Source of the DNA: Arion vulgaris | Lineage: Eukaryota; Mollusca; Gastropoda; Stylommatophora; Arionidae | Assembly (NCBI GenBank): GCA_020796225.1 | Contig: CM036753.1 | Coordinates: forward strand, 83,743,941-83,807,940 | DNA length: 64,000 bases | Reading direction: 5' to 3' | Part shown: one piece after another, positions 32,301 to 44,300 of the stretch | Position numbering within the stretch: the stretch's first letter is position 1 | How the letters are laid out: each line of letters opens with the position of its first letter | Notes under the pieces: model-generated | What the model was told of the DNA's origin: nothing | Database searches by the model: none | The model's input: the letters and a program-made list of their open reading frames with translations, nothing else | Made by a program: the position numbers and the translations under genes

Positions 32301-35300
32301 CACTTGATCAGATTTTGTTATTTGCACAAATGTGCCATTGGATTCTGTCAACAATAGAATATGAGCACAATCATACAAAAGATACGCCGGAGATGGATCT
32401 GATATATGATACGCATGGAGACTAACTCAGTCACGAAAACTGCACTGAAATGGACACAAGAGGGTAAAATAAAATGGGAAGACCCAAAACGACCTGGAAA
32501 GGAATATTAGAAAAAAACAACTGAAAGAAATTAATCACAGTTGGAACACAATACAGAGAACTACTAGGAACAGAGGAGAATGTCGTGCATTTGTTGCTGC
32601 CCTAAACTCCAGAGGCGTCATAGACTAGAGAGTAGTTGGACTTACTATTCAATGAACTTAATTATGGACTTAATTGTCAACAACAGTTGAAAAGTTAATC
32701 AATTATGAAAGCAAAATCATAGCCATGTTAGGAGTACATTGTTGTACTATTTTCAACACATCATAAATCTCTAATGTGGAATAATGTATCACATTTGGAT
32801 AGGAACTAAATAAGAACATTTTATTATTGTAAAAGGCAATTAAAAATAGAATTTGCAAAATAATCATGCAAAATAAATTTCTACAAAAATCTACTCAGTT
32901 CGAACACATAAATACTTACTTTTTTATTGTTCCACTCTTTTCGAAGTACAGGTCTTGAGAAAACATGTAATATTCTTTTCTCACTTGCGCTATCTTTTCC
33001 AGTCACCTTAATATAAGTTTCCAGCCCTCTTATCCTTGATTTATTCATTATCTCTTCCCTGTTTATCTTATATGTAGATTCTATAACACGATGAATCTAG
33101 TTGAAGTATTAGATGGTCATTTAATCACAGTAATGTATACTCTAGCCAACTCCAGTATTTATCTGTTCTTATACTGTTGTTCCCCTGTTGCATACTTTAC
33201 TTGTTCCATAAATTTCTCAGTGATCTTAATCACCCCTAATCACCATTGTTAGAAAATACCCATTTTAGAAGTATGTAAATTTTGTGGGTAGATAAGAACA
33301 CCTAATACTTTCATGCAGACATCCTACATGTTATCCAACTGCAATAGTAGGCTTATGTTCAGCTAAAATACAGTACGAGAGAGTGCATGATTTCATCAGC
33401 TGTATCAAGAAAGTGACAAATGTTTAATTCTATTTTCTTGCAGTTTGCCATCTGCCTGTTTGTTCTAATGGTAGCTCTGTTTAGTATTGGTGGATGGGCC
33501 TTCGTCAAAAAGGATAAGCTGGATACCCGGACTGTAAGTTTGCGAACTCTGTTATCTCCAAATTACAAATTAATCTTTCAAATCTCAGTATCATTTTCAG
33601 AATGTGTATTATTAAATATGTACTAAAACAGTGATTTTGAAATTAACTGCATTTTAATTGCTTGATACAGGTAGAAGACAACAAATCCTCTCTAAGGGTC
33701 AAATGCGCAAGGAAGCGACGCCCAGGATTAGGAAATGGCTCGAATCCCTGCTCTCACCTCCAAGTCTTGACCCTGGTAACAGACAGTAGTTCCGGTCTGG
33801 CTAAAAGGGTAGGTGCCGTGGGAGAGCTACTCTGGGGCAAGTAGAGATGCAAAGGTAGTCATGCTTGATGGGATCCGCCGGCAACACAGACGAGCGAACT
33901 CCTAGAGTGACTATTGATGCTCGCGTCTCCCGGTCGATGGGAAAAGCTAGAAGGATACATGTGGAACCTCGCAGGGAGGAACTAGGAGCCCGCGCATTCT
34001 CTCTCTTGATTCTCCTCTTTTGAGCCGATGAGTATGCTGGGTGATGAATTGGGCCGACCGTTGGTCCACATAGGTCAAAAGTCTAGCCCCATCACAGAGA
34101 TGGGGGCACGAATCAAAACCATCGAAGGGAAGTTGACCCGCGTGTGGCGAAATTCGCAGCCCGCGCATGCTCTCTCTTGAGCCGCTACTCTAGAGCCGAT
34201 GAGTATGCTGGGAGTCGAGTTGAATTGCACATGGGCATCATGGGGCGAAACTCGGTTTTTGCCCCCTCGAAGTCGGACAGCCCAGTGGGAATTGACGGAA
34301 ATGATGAGGTAGGCACCAGGGCAGAGCGAGCACGCACGCTGGCAAAGCCATAGTGGGCCCCATCGAGGCAGGCGGCGAGGCAAGCACTGCACGGCGGCAT
34401 GGCTGGCAGAAGGTGTGCGTCCACCCACATGAGCAGAACTGGAAAGCCCAGCAGAGGCAAAATCAGTGCAAGCGCGGCAAGCATGACATGCAAGAGGGTG
34501 TGCGTCCCACCCACATGAGCAGAACAACTGGAAAGCCCAGCAGAGGCAAAACCAGTGCAAACACGGCAGCGCGGCAAGCATGGCAGGCAAGAAGGTGTGC
34601 GTCCCACCCAAATGTGCAGAACAACTGGAAAGCCCAGCAGAGGTAGAGCCAGTGCGTGTTTCCGCTCGAAGGGAACTACTGCTGCCTTGTAGTTTGATTG
34701 GGGACAATCAAAGGCTAGCGGAGCAAACCGTACATAAAGCTGGATGGGCGGCAAACCAAGGTGTCCATTAAAACGACCGGTTTTGCTGGGTAGATGGATC
34801 GCTGTCCTAAAAGAAAATGGCAACTCGCTGCCTAGTGGGTTTTCGGCTGGGGCAGCCAAAGGCTAGCGGAAAGTGTACCGCACACAAACGCTGGCTGAAA
34901 TCGAACACCCCACCCTAGGATAAGCAACTGTGCTCCAATAGGTGCTGAAGGCTGGTGCACGTACATTACGTTGTGATGTTTGGCTGTTTATATATCACAA
35001 TAGAATGATAAAAATGGCTTTAGAACGATCGAAAGAAGAAGAAGAAAATCCTCTCTACATCTCAGTTATAAATTTCATTGCTTGATACAGGTAGAAAACT
35101 ACAAATCTGTACATCTCAGTTACAAATTTCATTGCTTGACACAGGTGAAACTACAAATCTGTACATCTCAGTTATAAATTTCATTGCTTGATACAGGTAG
35201 AAAACTACAAATCCTCTCTACATCTCAGTTATAAACAAACTGTTGTAGACTTTAAAATATTTACTCAGAATAAAATGTACAAAGCAATTTAAGAAAAGTT

Positions 35301-38300
35301 TGCTTGCAACAGGAAGTTGAGAAATAATAACTGTTAGATCAGTTCTTATAAAAAAAAAAAGAATGCAATAATATCATTTGTTTGAAAATGATGCAACCTA
35401 TGCATTATTTTATGCAGCTGCAGTTAACTTATTTTATTTTCCTGAAATTAGAAACTGTATAGGTTAACTGAAATCCTGAAACAGACAGCAGACTAACCGA
35501 TAATCTGAAATCCCAGTCAAAAATGAATGATAACCGCAGATGAATAATTTATATGAAAATTAATATTTAAAGCAGTTCAGTAAAATAGTGACATTTCTGC
35601 AAGAGCTACAACACTTTTGTGTTGATTTCTTTCACCATCACACTTGCCTTTTTTCTACATAGCAGTTGTTAGTTTCGTTAAACATATGAACTTCTGATGA
35701 ATGTAACTGTAGCACAGTTTAATTTGCTACTAAAAGAATGTTGTCAAAGTGTCCACGACATCAGAAAGAGAATCAAAGTATGTGTCTGTAACCAGTATCA
35801 TTCTGGGACAAACTTGTTAAATATGGTAATATCCTCCGACTGGCAACTACTTTTTTAACATATATTTAAGTTAATATCTGAAAGTGTATGTAGCAGAAGA
35901 AGAAAAGTTCATTTTTACATCATAATAAAACTGAGAACATACTTTACAAATATACAATTTTTGTAAAGCATGACGTGTTGCTATATTAAGTTATGTTTTG
36001 AGAATGTCACAGACAGACACAATTTAATATGTGAGAACTTTAAGTTATGTTTTGAGAATGTCACAGACAGACACAATTTAATATGTGAGAACTTTAAGTT
36101 ATGTTTTGAGAATGTCACAGACAGACACAATTTAATATGTGAGAACTTTAAGTTATGTTTTGAGAATGTCACAGACAGACACAATTTAATATGTGAGAAC
36201 TTTAAGTTATGTTTTGAGAATGTCACAGACAGACACAATTTAATATGTGAGAACTTTAAGTTATGTTTTGAGAATGTCACAGACAGACACAATTTAATAT
36301 GTGAGAACTTTAAGTTATGTTTTGAGAATGTCACAGACAGACACAATTTAATATGTGAAAACTTTAAGTTATGTTTTGAGAATGTCACAGACAGACACAA
36401 TTTAATATGTGAGAACTTTAAGTTATGTTTTGAGAATGTCACAGACAGACACAATTTAATATGTGAGAACTTTAATTATGTTGAAATGTCACAGACAGAC
36501 ACAATTTAATATGTAGAACTAATATTTTAGAATGTCACAGACAGACAATTTATGTGAGAACTTTAAGTTCATGTTTTGAGAATGTCACAGACAGACACAA
36601 TTTAATATGTAGACTTTAATTTTTTGAGAATGTCAGACGACACATTTATATGTTAGAACTTTAAGTTATGTTTTGAGAATGTCACAGACAGACACAATTT
36701 AATATGTGAGAACTTTAAGTTATGTTTTGAGAATGTCACAGACAGACACAATTTAATATGTGAGAACTTTGTGTCAAACAAAAAGAAGCAAACATTGTTT
36801 AAATTACATATTTACTTTTTTTCAGAAAGTTTTTAAAATCATTCTAGAAATGTACAATTATCAGTGATCATTTCTTGCATGTTTTTAGGATGAACTGAAA
36901 AACCAGACAGATACGAACCTTGAAAAGGGAGTCCACATGTATTACGGAAATGACAATGCCAAGCAATTCATTGACAATGTCCAGAAAAGGGTAGATTTTC
37001 TATACCTTGATCTCTTATTTTTGTCTCGTATATATCATCTGTCTTATCCTATTTTTTCAATGCTATTTAGAAATTTAAGTTAATTTTTTAAGGAAATATT
37101 TGCATTGACCAATCTCACTATTATTTAAAGAAATACAAATGTTCTTGTCATAGAACACTTTGTTAGAATCCATGCCATCTTCTCTAATAAATTCGCTGAG
37201 CTCACATATCACATAGTTCTATAGATGTATGGTTTTTATTTTCTTCTTCTTCTTCTCTTCCACCATTTACACCTTCTTTATAGAAGTATTGGGGTGAAAC
37301 GTAGTGATCTTGTGTGTGCTTGTTTTAAGGCACTTTGTAAGCTGATATTCATGTTTGTAAGGCTGTTCTTGATGCCGTCGCTCCATCTTTGCATGGTCTT
37401 CCTCTTGCTTTGTACTCATTATGCTTTTTCTGTGGGGCTCTCTGTGGTAGGCAATACCAGGGCATTCTGGTCAGGTGTCCAAACCATTTAATCTGTTGTC
37501 CTTTATGAATTGCATGACTGGTTTTTATTTTACTATTGATAAATGTGTGTAAACTCAACTTTTCACTGAATTCCCTTATTTCCTTATCTTTTTCAAACAC
37601 ACAAAGTCTACAGATTAATAAAATTCCCTTAATCCAAATATCTTAAATCAATGGAAAATGTAATTAAAATTGTGTAGGAGTAATTAGTGATCTATATTAA
37701 AAATTATGGTTGGAGTTGGTGGTGGGGGAGACAATGATAGATAAACCTGCCTTTAACTTCAGGGTTTATATTTGTGAATTGTATTAAACATGTTAATAAA
37801 AATACATTTTTGTTCTTCAATAAACTAAATTGTTGGATATATGGAAATAATATATAAAAGTATTAATGAGTATAAATAATAAAGTTACAACAGTTAATAA
37901 AAATTAGGAACACATATGGAGGAACAGTTCGTTCGTAGAAATGATTTAAGAATCTGATGCGGTAGAGCCTATATTGTGATTATTTCTGTCTACAATGAAT
38001 ATAAATAGTTCAATAAATCTTCGGTTTGATTTGATCAGAGAACGACAGCTATTGGGTATGATTTTATTGGTAGCTAAAGCAACTTACACTGGTATAGATT
38101 AGTTCTTATTGACAAAAATATTTAAATTATTCAGAGATCTTCAAATTCTTTAAAACTTGCAGCAAATATGGAGGATTATACAAAAACTATACAACTACAA
38201 ATATATGTAATAAAATTCAGAATAATATTCTTTATTCACACTGAAATTGGGTATTTGTTACATTGTACTCTTCTCATTTCTTTTATAAGCCATATACAAT

Positions 38301-41300
38301 TCACTGGCTGGGCCTATTGCAGTTTTATCAGATTTCCTTAGAGGGTTTAAGTGTTGCCCTAGTCTATCACATTCAAACTAGAGTAACACAAATTTCATCC
38401 AAGGAAATCTGAAATACCACCCAATCTAGCACTACTATTCAGATACACTGGTTTCATGGCCAAAGGTGCTGTGCAAATGATGCTGCAAATATATCAGAGG
38501 CATTAGGAAACACCAGATTGAAGGTGCACTTGAGGACACTTGCCAGAACATTTTGCATACACTAAATGCTGAAAGGCACAACATGGAATAGAACAAAGAA
38601 AAAAGTAATATTTATTGTAGTTTGCAGTGAAGCTGCAATATCTGCACCTTTTCATCTGATCCATGCATTATCAACACTACATTTTTGTGAACTGGGTTTG
38701 TCTTCCCTTTTCAATTCTTACTAACTTAGCCAGACTGCTGTGGTGCATCCTACAACTAGTAATACCACTTAGAGATAGAGTAGTCTTTGTGAGTTCTCGT
38801 TCGCTGACTTCTGTCATCTCATTCCCTATATCTTAGTTCCAACATTATCAGAATGAAAAATATATCTACCAAATATGAATACAACTTGACATCCATGTCA
38901 TTTGTTCTTCTTCTTCATCTTTCAACTCTCAACAGAGCACAGGTCTTCAACAAACTTCTTCCAGCTCTTCCTCTCTCTTGCCATCCCTTCCAATTCTTTC
39001 CATGTTTTACCTATCCCTTTAATATCAGCCTCTAGCTCTCTTCTCCAGGTCTGTCCAGGCCTTCCCTGCTCCTTTTTCCCTACTCGTTCCAAAACAGTGT
39101 CGTCTTGCAATGCTTCAGGTCGTCTTATCAATGTAGGTCCTATCCATCGCCAGCATCTCATTCGTAGCTCTTTCTCTACTGGTATCTGCTTTGTTCTTTC
39201 TCTGAGTTCCTCATTTGTAATCGTATCATACCATCTCAGTCCCTCTATAACCTGCTGCCTTGTAGGTTGGCTGGGGACAGTCAAAGGCTGACGGAGAGCA
39301 AACCCAGTAAACGCTGGTTGAAATCGGACACTTCACCGAAGGACAAGCACTAGAGCTCCAAATGGTACTGAACAATGTGACGTAAAATTGGACTCTTGGC
39401 AAAGACTGTGTATATATCACAATAAGAATGATAAACATGGCTGAAAAGAACGATCGCAGAGAGAGAGAGTCCCTCCATTCTACGTAAACATCCATTTATG
39501 AAGGTCTGTAGTTATGTCATTTGTTACATTTATGAATATGCAACATATTTTTTTAATCGATCTTATGATCATTTTGTAATATTAATATATGTTAATTTTT
39601 TCTTGTGGACAAAAGACTAGATCCTGCTCACAAATATTGTCCCTGCAGAAATAACAATAAGGCGTTAGTCAAGTAATTTGTTAAAATAATAAGCCAACTG
39701 TAACAACAGAAATTTGTGCAAATTAGATATTATTTACATTTCACATTTCTGAGGTTTGTTTCATTATTAATGTGTTTGTTAGTCATGTGGAATGATGATG
39801 AAGCTGAATTAATTAGTGATTAGTGAAAATCATCATCACAGCACTATGGACAAGCTCATAAGTGCTATGATCTTCTTCCTAAGATCTTTACTAGTGTATA
39901 ACCACTAATCACACTTATTTTGTGAAGATTAAGTAAATGTTTTGTGCCACTAATAAAGTGTTTGTGTCTGACAGTTTCCATTTTCACTCCTATCTTCTTC
40001 ACTATGAATAGGGCTGCATATTTATAAAGGTTTTCAAAGTCATATATACAACTTTCCTATCTTATGACATTGATTTTATATCTGCACTAACCATTTCAGT
40101 TTCATTTTGTAATATCTTAATTGCACTGCAGACTTGTCCATAAGGGCTCTGATCTCCTTTGCAATATCTCCAACAGCATCCAGCGATTAACCACACCAGT
40201 TCAATGTTGATTGATGAACCTACTATATCTGTTGTGCTTTTTTTTCTGGCCACTTCAATCTTCAATAAAAAGCTCTTAAAATCTAAAAGTGACCTGGATT
40301 GAGCTTGTTGGAAATTCTCTTTGAGGCTGCACTATATGAGGAAGTTCAGAATGTCAGCACTATCCATTGGTTGACACTAACCCCTCCCCAAGGTGGTGGT
40401 TGGTCTCTTATTACCAACGACACCCATGTGCCCTAGAACAAAGATGATTGTAATTCTGCGAATTATTGATGCTTGTATTGATTCCTTTCATTGCCTTGGC
40501 ACCAAACCAGCCTCCACCTTTTGCATCATACTCAATGAATCATTCAGAATGTACACATTATTTTATTGTTGTGACTCCAGCCAGAGTAGTGCCTTATTCA
40601 CCGCCAGTACTTCCATTGTCATGCTATTTGTTGTCATACTAAATGCACCACTGGCTTCCTTGACCTTTCTGCCCTATGAATTTGCAGAGAACGTCCATTT
40701 GGACTTGTTGTAGTGAACTATCGATCCATCTGTGTAGATCACAATGTCACCTTCATTAAAGTTTTCATTAATGATCGCTTTAACAACTGCATCCAATGCC
40801 ACGATATTCCTCTCTGCAACTTTTGTTGAATTTAATTATCGTCAAAAAGGTGTTCTTGTATATTGAAGGCGCCGGTATCCATTCTTCCCCAAGGTCGATT
40901 ATATGTAATAAAATAACACTACTATTGATTTATTAAAGCTGAAGAGATAAGTTGATACACTGGTCAACACACATTTGCATAACAAAACACAGGTCTTAAA
41001 ATGTATTACATACATAAACACACACAATTAGTATGTGAATGAAAACTTTATATATACATTGTATTTTTCTAATTTATATTTATTTTCAATAGTTGTTAAT
41101 GTTCTGTGTTCTCCATAATATATTTTATTTTAATAAATTGCAATAATTTATAATATTCATGTTCATTATATCTTTGAATTACATCTAACTTTGTGTACAG
41201 TTCCGCTGTTGTGGGTACCATGATGCAAAAAGGGAGTATAAAGGACATATACCTAACACTTGTGAACATATTACTGTTTCCAGGGTAAGCAATGATAATA

Positions 41301-44300
41301 TATTACAGTCTTAATATACTACTAAGTTTTTCTGCCAAAGAGAAATAAAGTTAATGTCCTTTTTTGCATTACAGAAATATTTAGGTGTCCAGCATGAGGT
41401 GACATTTAATAACTATTTTAATGGCAAGACAAAATTATATCAAATACCTTTAAAAAATGAAAATCAGATGTTTCAATTTTAACAGAAGAAGCACAAATGG
41501 GTTATTAATACAAGTAGAAACAGTCTTTTGCGACAAGTAGCATATCGTCATATGTGGAGTGATCAAAGAATACTAAAGAAGACATTGAATTGGAAAGCAA
41601 AGGGTTCAAGAAAGAGAGGATGCCCTAGGGAAACTCTGAAATGAATGTGCTGGGGAGAATAGAAATATCAACCTCAATCCCATGGAAGAGATTAAGCAAA
41701 TTTGCCAGGACAGAGCGGTATGCAGAAATTACTTGCAGGCCCTATGCAACCTATAACAGTACGAGAGGAATATATATATGTACCACACCCTATTTTTATA
41801 ACTTCTTTTTTTTAAAATTCATACCATATTTAATTGACAGGCTTGCCACTACTACTACTTTTGGCATGTTGGAAAAGAAATTGAAAAGTTCCTCATGAAG
41901 CGTTACACTATCATCGCTAGTGTCTCTATTGGTGTTGCACTGTGTTTGGTAAGGTGTACTTAAAAATGAAATAGAATTTGTTTACAAATGAATACTACTT
42001 TTTAAAAATGTTATTGCGCACAATTGAAAAACAAACTGATGTAAAACATCTGAGAGATTAGAAGTAGAAAAAAAATAATAAAAGACATGAAAATAATGCA
42101 ATCAGAAAGAATGATAATAAAGGTCATCTCATATTTGTTATTTAAATGTCTTCCCTTTGTTGTGTGCAGACCGAAAACAAAAAGCATCCATTATTCATCT
42201 CAAGTATATGCTTATTCTTCTCAAGCTTTAGCCTCTACTTTTAAATCAGATAAAACCTTTAATTGAAGTGCATCAAAACTTTTGTATTAATTTTCTGAAT
42301 TAATTGTGCCACTTCTTGTTTATCGGGTTTCAACATTTCTGAGCGGCTTCAGGCATGTGTGTGCGATTCTACTTTTCTCTTCCTTTATCAACTATCACAT
42401 GATTTCAATACTGATGTGATAATATTGCTGTTTCATTTTACTGATGTAATACTATTGCTGTCTTATCTCTCTCTGGGTATATATCCTTCAGCAATTGTTT
42501 CTACAGCAATGTTTATTTTCTGTGGTTTCCTTTGTCTTCTTTTCCCTGCAGGTTTCATGTTTATGTCTTGAGTTATGTTAAAGGATAGTTTTCTTGCTGT
42601 ATAGCCAATATATATATAATTTTTTATATTATTTTAAATTGCATGTCAGGAATTTGTATACAACTATCATAAATATTCATTAACTGCATTTTCTGCATTA
42701 TATATTTATCATCTTCGATACTGTTGATTCTCCAGTCATACTATTGATGACGAGTTCTCAAATTTCTGAGTGACGGGGTAAAATTTGATAATGCCAGAGC
42801 AATTATGTTAATGACCTTGTTCTAACCCTTTCAGTCAGGGAATCAGCACATATAAGGGTGTGCATAGAACACTGATGCTAATTCTAATCAGTTGTTTAAA
42901 AATATGATTTCATGTCACTCAGTAAACACAACAATTTAAGCTGGTTTCAAAATATTCACCATGGTACATACAATTTTTTAGTACATGATTCTGATATGTT
43001 TGATTGATTCACCCACTTCTCATAATTACTACCAACAATCCTTATAACTAATATCTGGTCAACCACTAGTAACAACTGTTATAAGATGGAGAAGATGGGG
43101 ATATGTTGAGCATACCTTGAAAAGAAGTGATCAAAGAATACCAAATCAGGCACTGACGTGGGAGGCAAAGTGTTCAAGAAAGAGGAAAGAAATATCGGAC
43201 TCAATTCCATGGAAGAGATTGAGTCAGTTCCCCAGGACGAGCGGTATGGAGAAATTACTTGCAGACCCTGCGTAACTTATAACGGTATGAGAGGAATATA
43301 TTTTTTATAATCCTTATAACTATTCATCATTTTCTCAGACTTAAATTTCTCCAAGTTGAAGCTAAGTAATAAACATTAACACAATATCTGCAACTGTTTT
43401 GCATCATCAAAACATCACACTAGGTTCACTATTAATTAACAGTACTAGTTAGTTTTTATCATAGAGAACATCATCAGTGTTATGTTTGTGTTGTCATAGA
43501 TACACAATCAAATACAGTCAGAATGTAGAATTTGGAAGGGATAGCAAGAGAGATGAAGAGCTGGAAGAAGTTTGTTGAAGACCTGTGCTCCAATGGGAGT
43601 TGAAAGGTGAAGAAGAAGAATGTAGAATGGAAACTCTTGTGTTATCATAGATATATAATAAACCACTGTCAAAATAGGAGATACGCAAAGAATTGTTAAT
43701 AGAGGCGTTAATCCGCACTTGTTGCTTTGCAACTTTACTTTAGCCACAGCACTTTTATTTGTAATCTGAAGTTGTATTTGATTTTTAAGTGAAAGAGAAT
43801 TGTACTATTTGCCAACCTTACTCTTTTATCCACATTTTGTTTTATCCAGCCGCAAAATGTGCTTGAGATAGCTGGAGATAAGATAGAATAAAAATTATTA
43901 TGTGACAAGCTATAGTGAAAATAACTGAAGATAAAGTAGAATGTAGTAGTTTATGTGGGAAAAAGTGAGAGAAGCATCTTACCTCTATGTCACAGACTTG
44001 GTTCGATTCTGCATGTATCATCTGGATAGTTTTACCAGTGATCCCTGATTTTAATCTAGGTGAGATCAAATTCCTAGTCCTATCGAAGATGGACAATAAA
44101 ACATAGCACCTGTGTTAAAGTTGATAAATGCTTTAATGATCTGTGACCCCTGTAGCCACTCATTTCAATGGAACAGACCATTTGGGAGATCGTGATATCC
44201 AGGTCACAGCCGCCCTATCATGTTCCTGTTATGATCAAAGTCAATTTGCTCTAGAGAATCGTTTTATATCTTTATATGGTGCCTTACAGCCTCATGGACT

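Noticed and set aside
35970..36509. A 179-codon protein of 18-residue repeats
   Set aside because: It is translation of the 54-bp intronic array. The opposite strand is open too, and the array lies inside a spliced intron.
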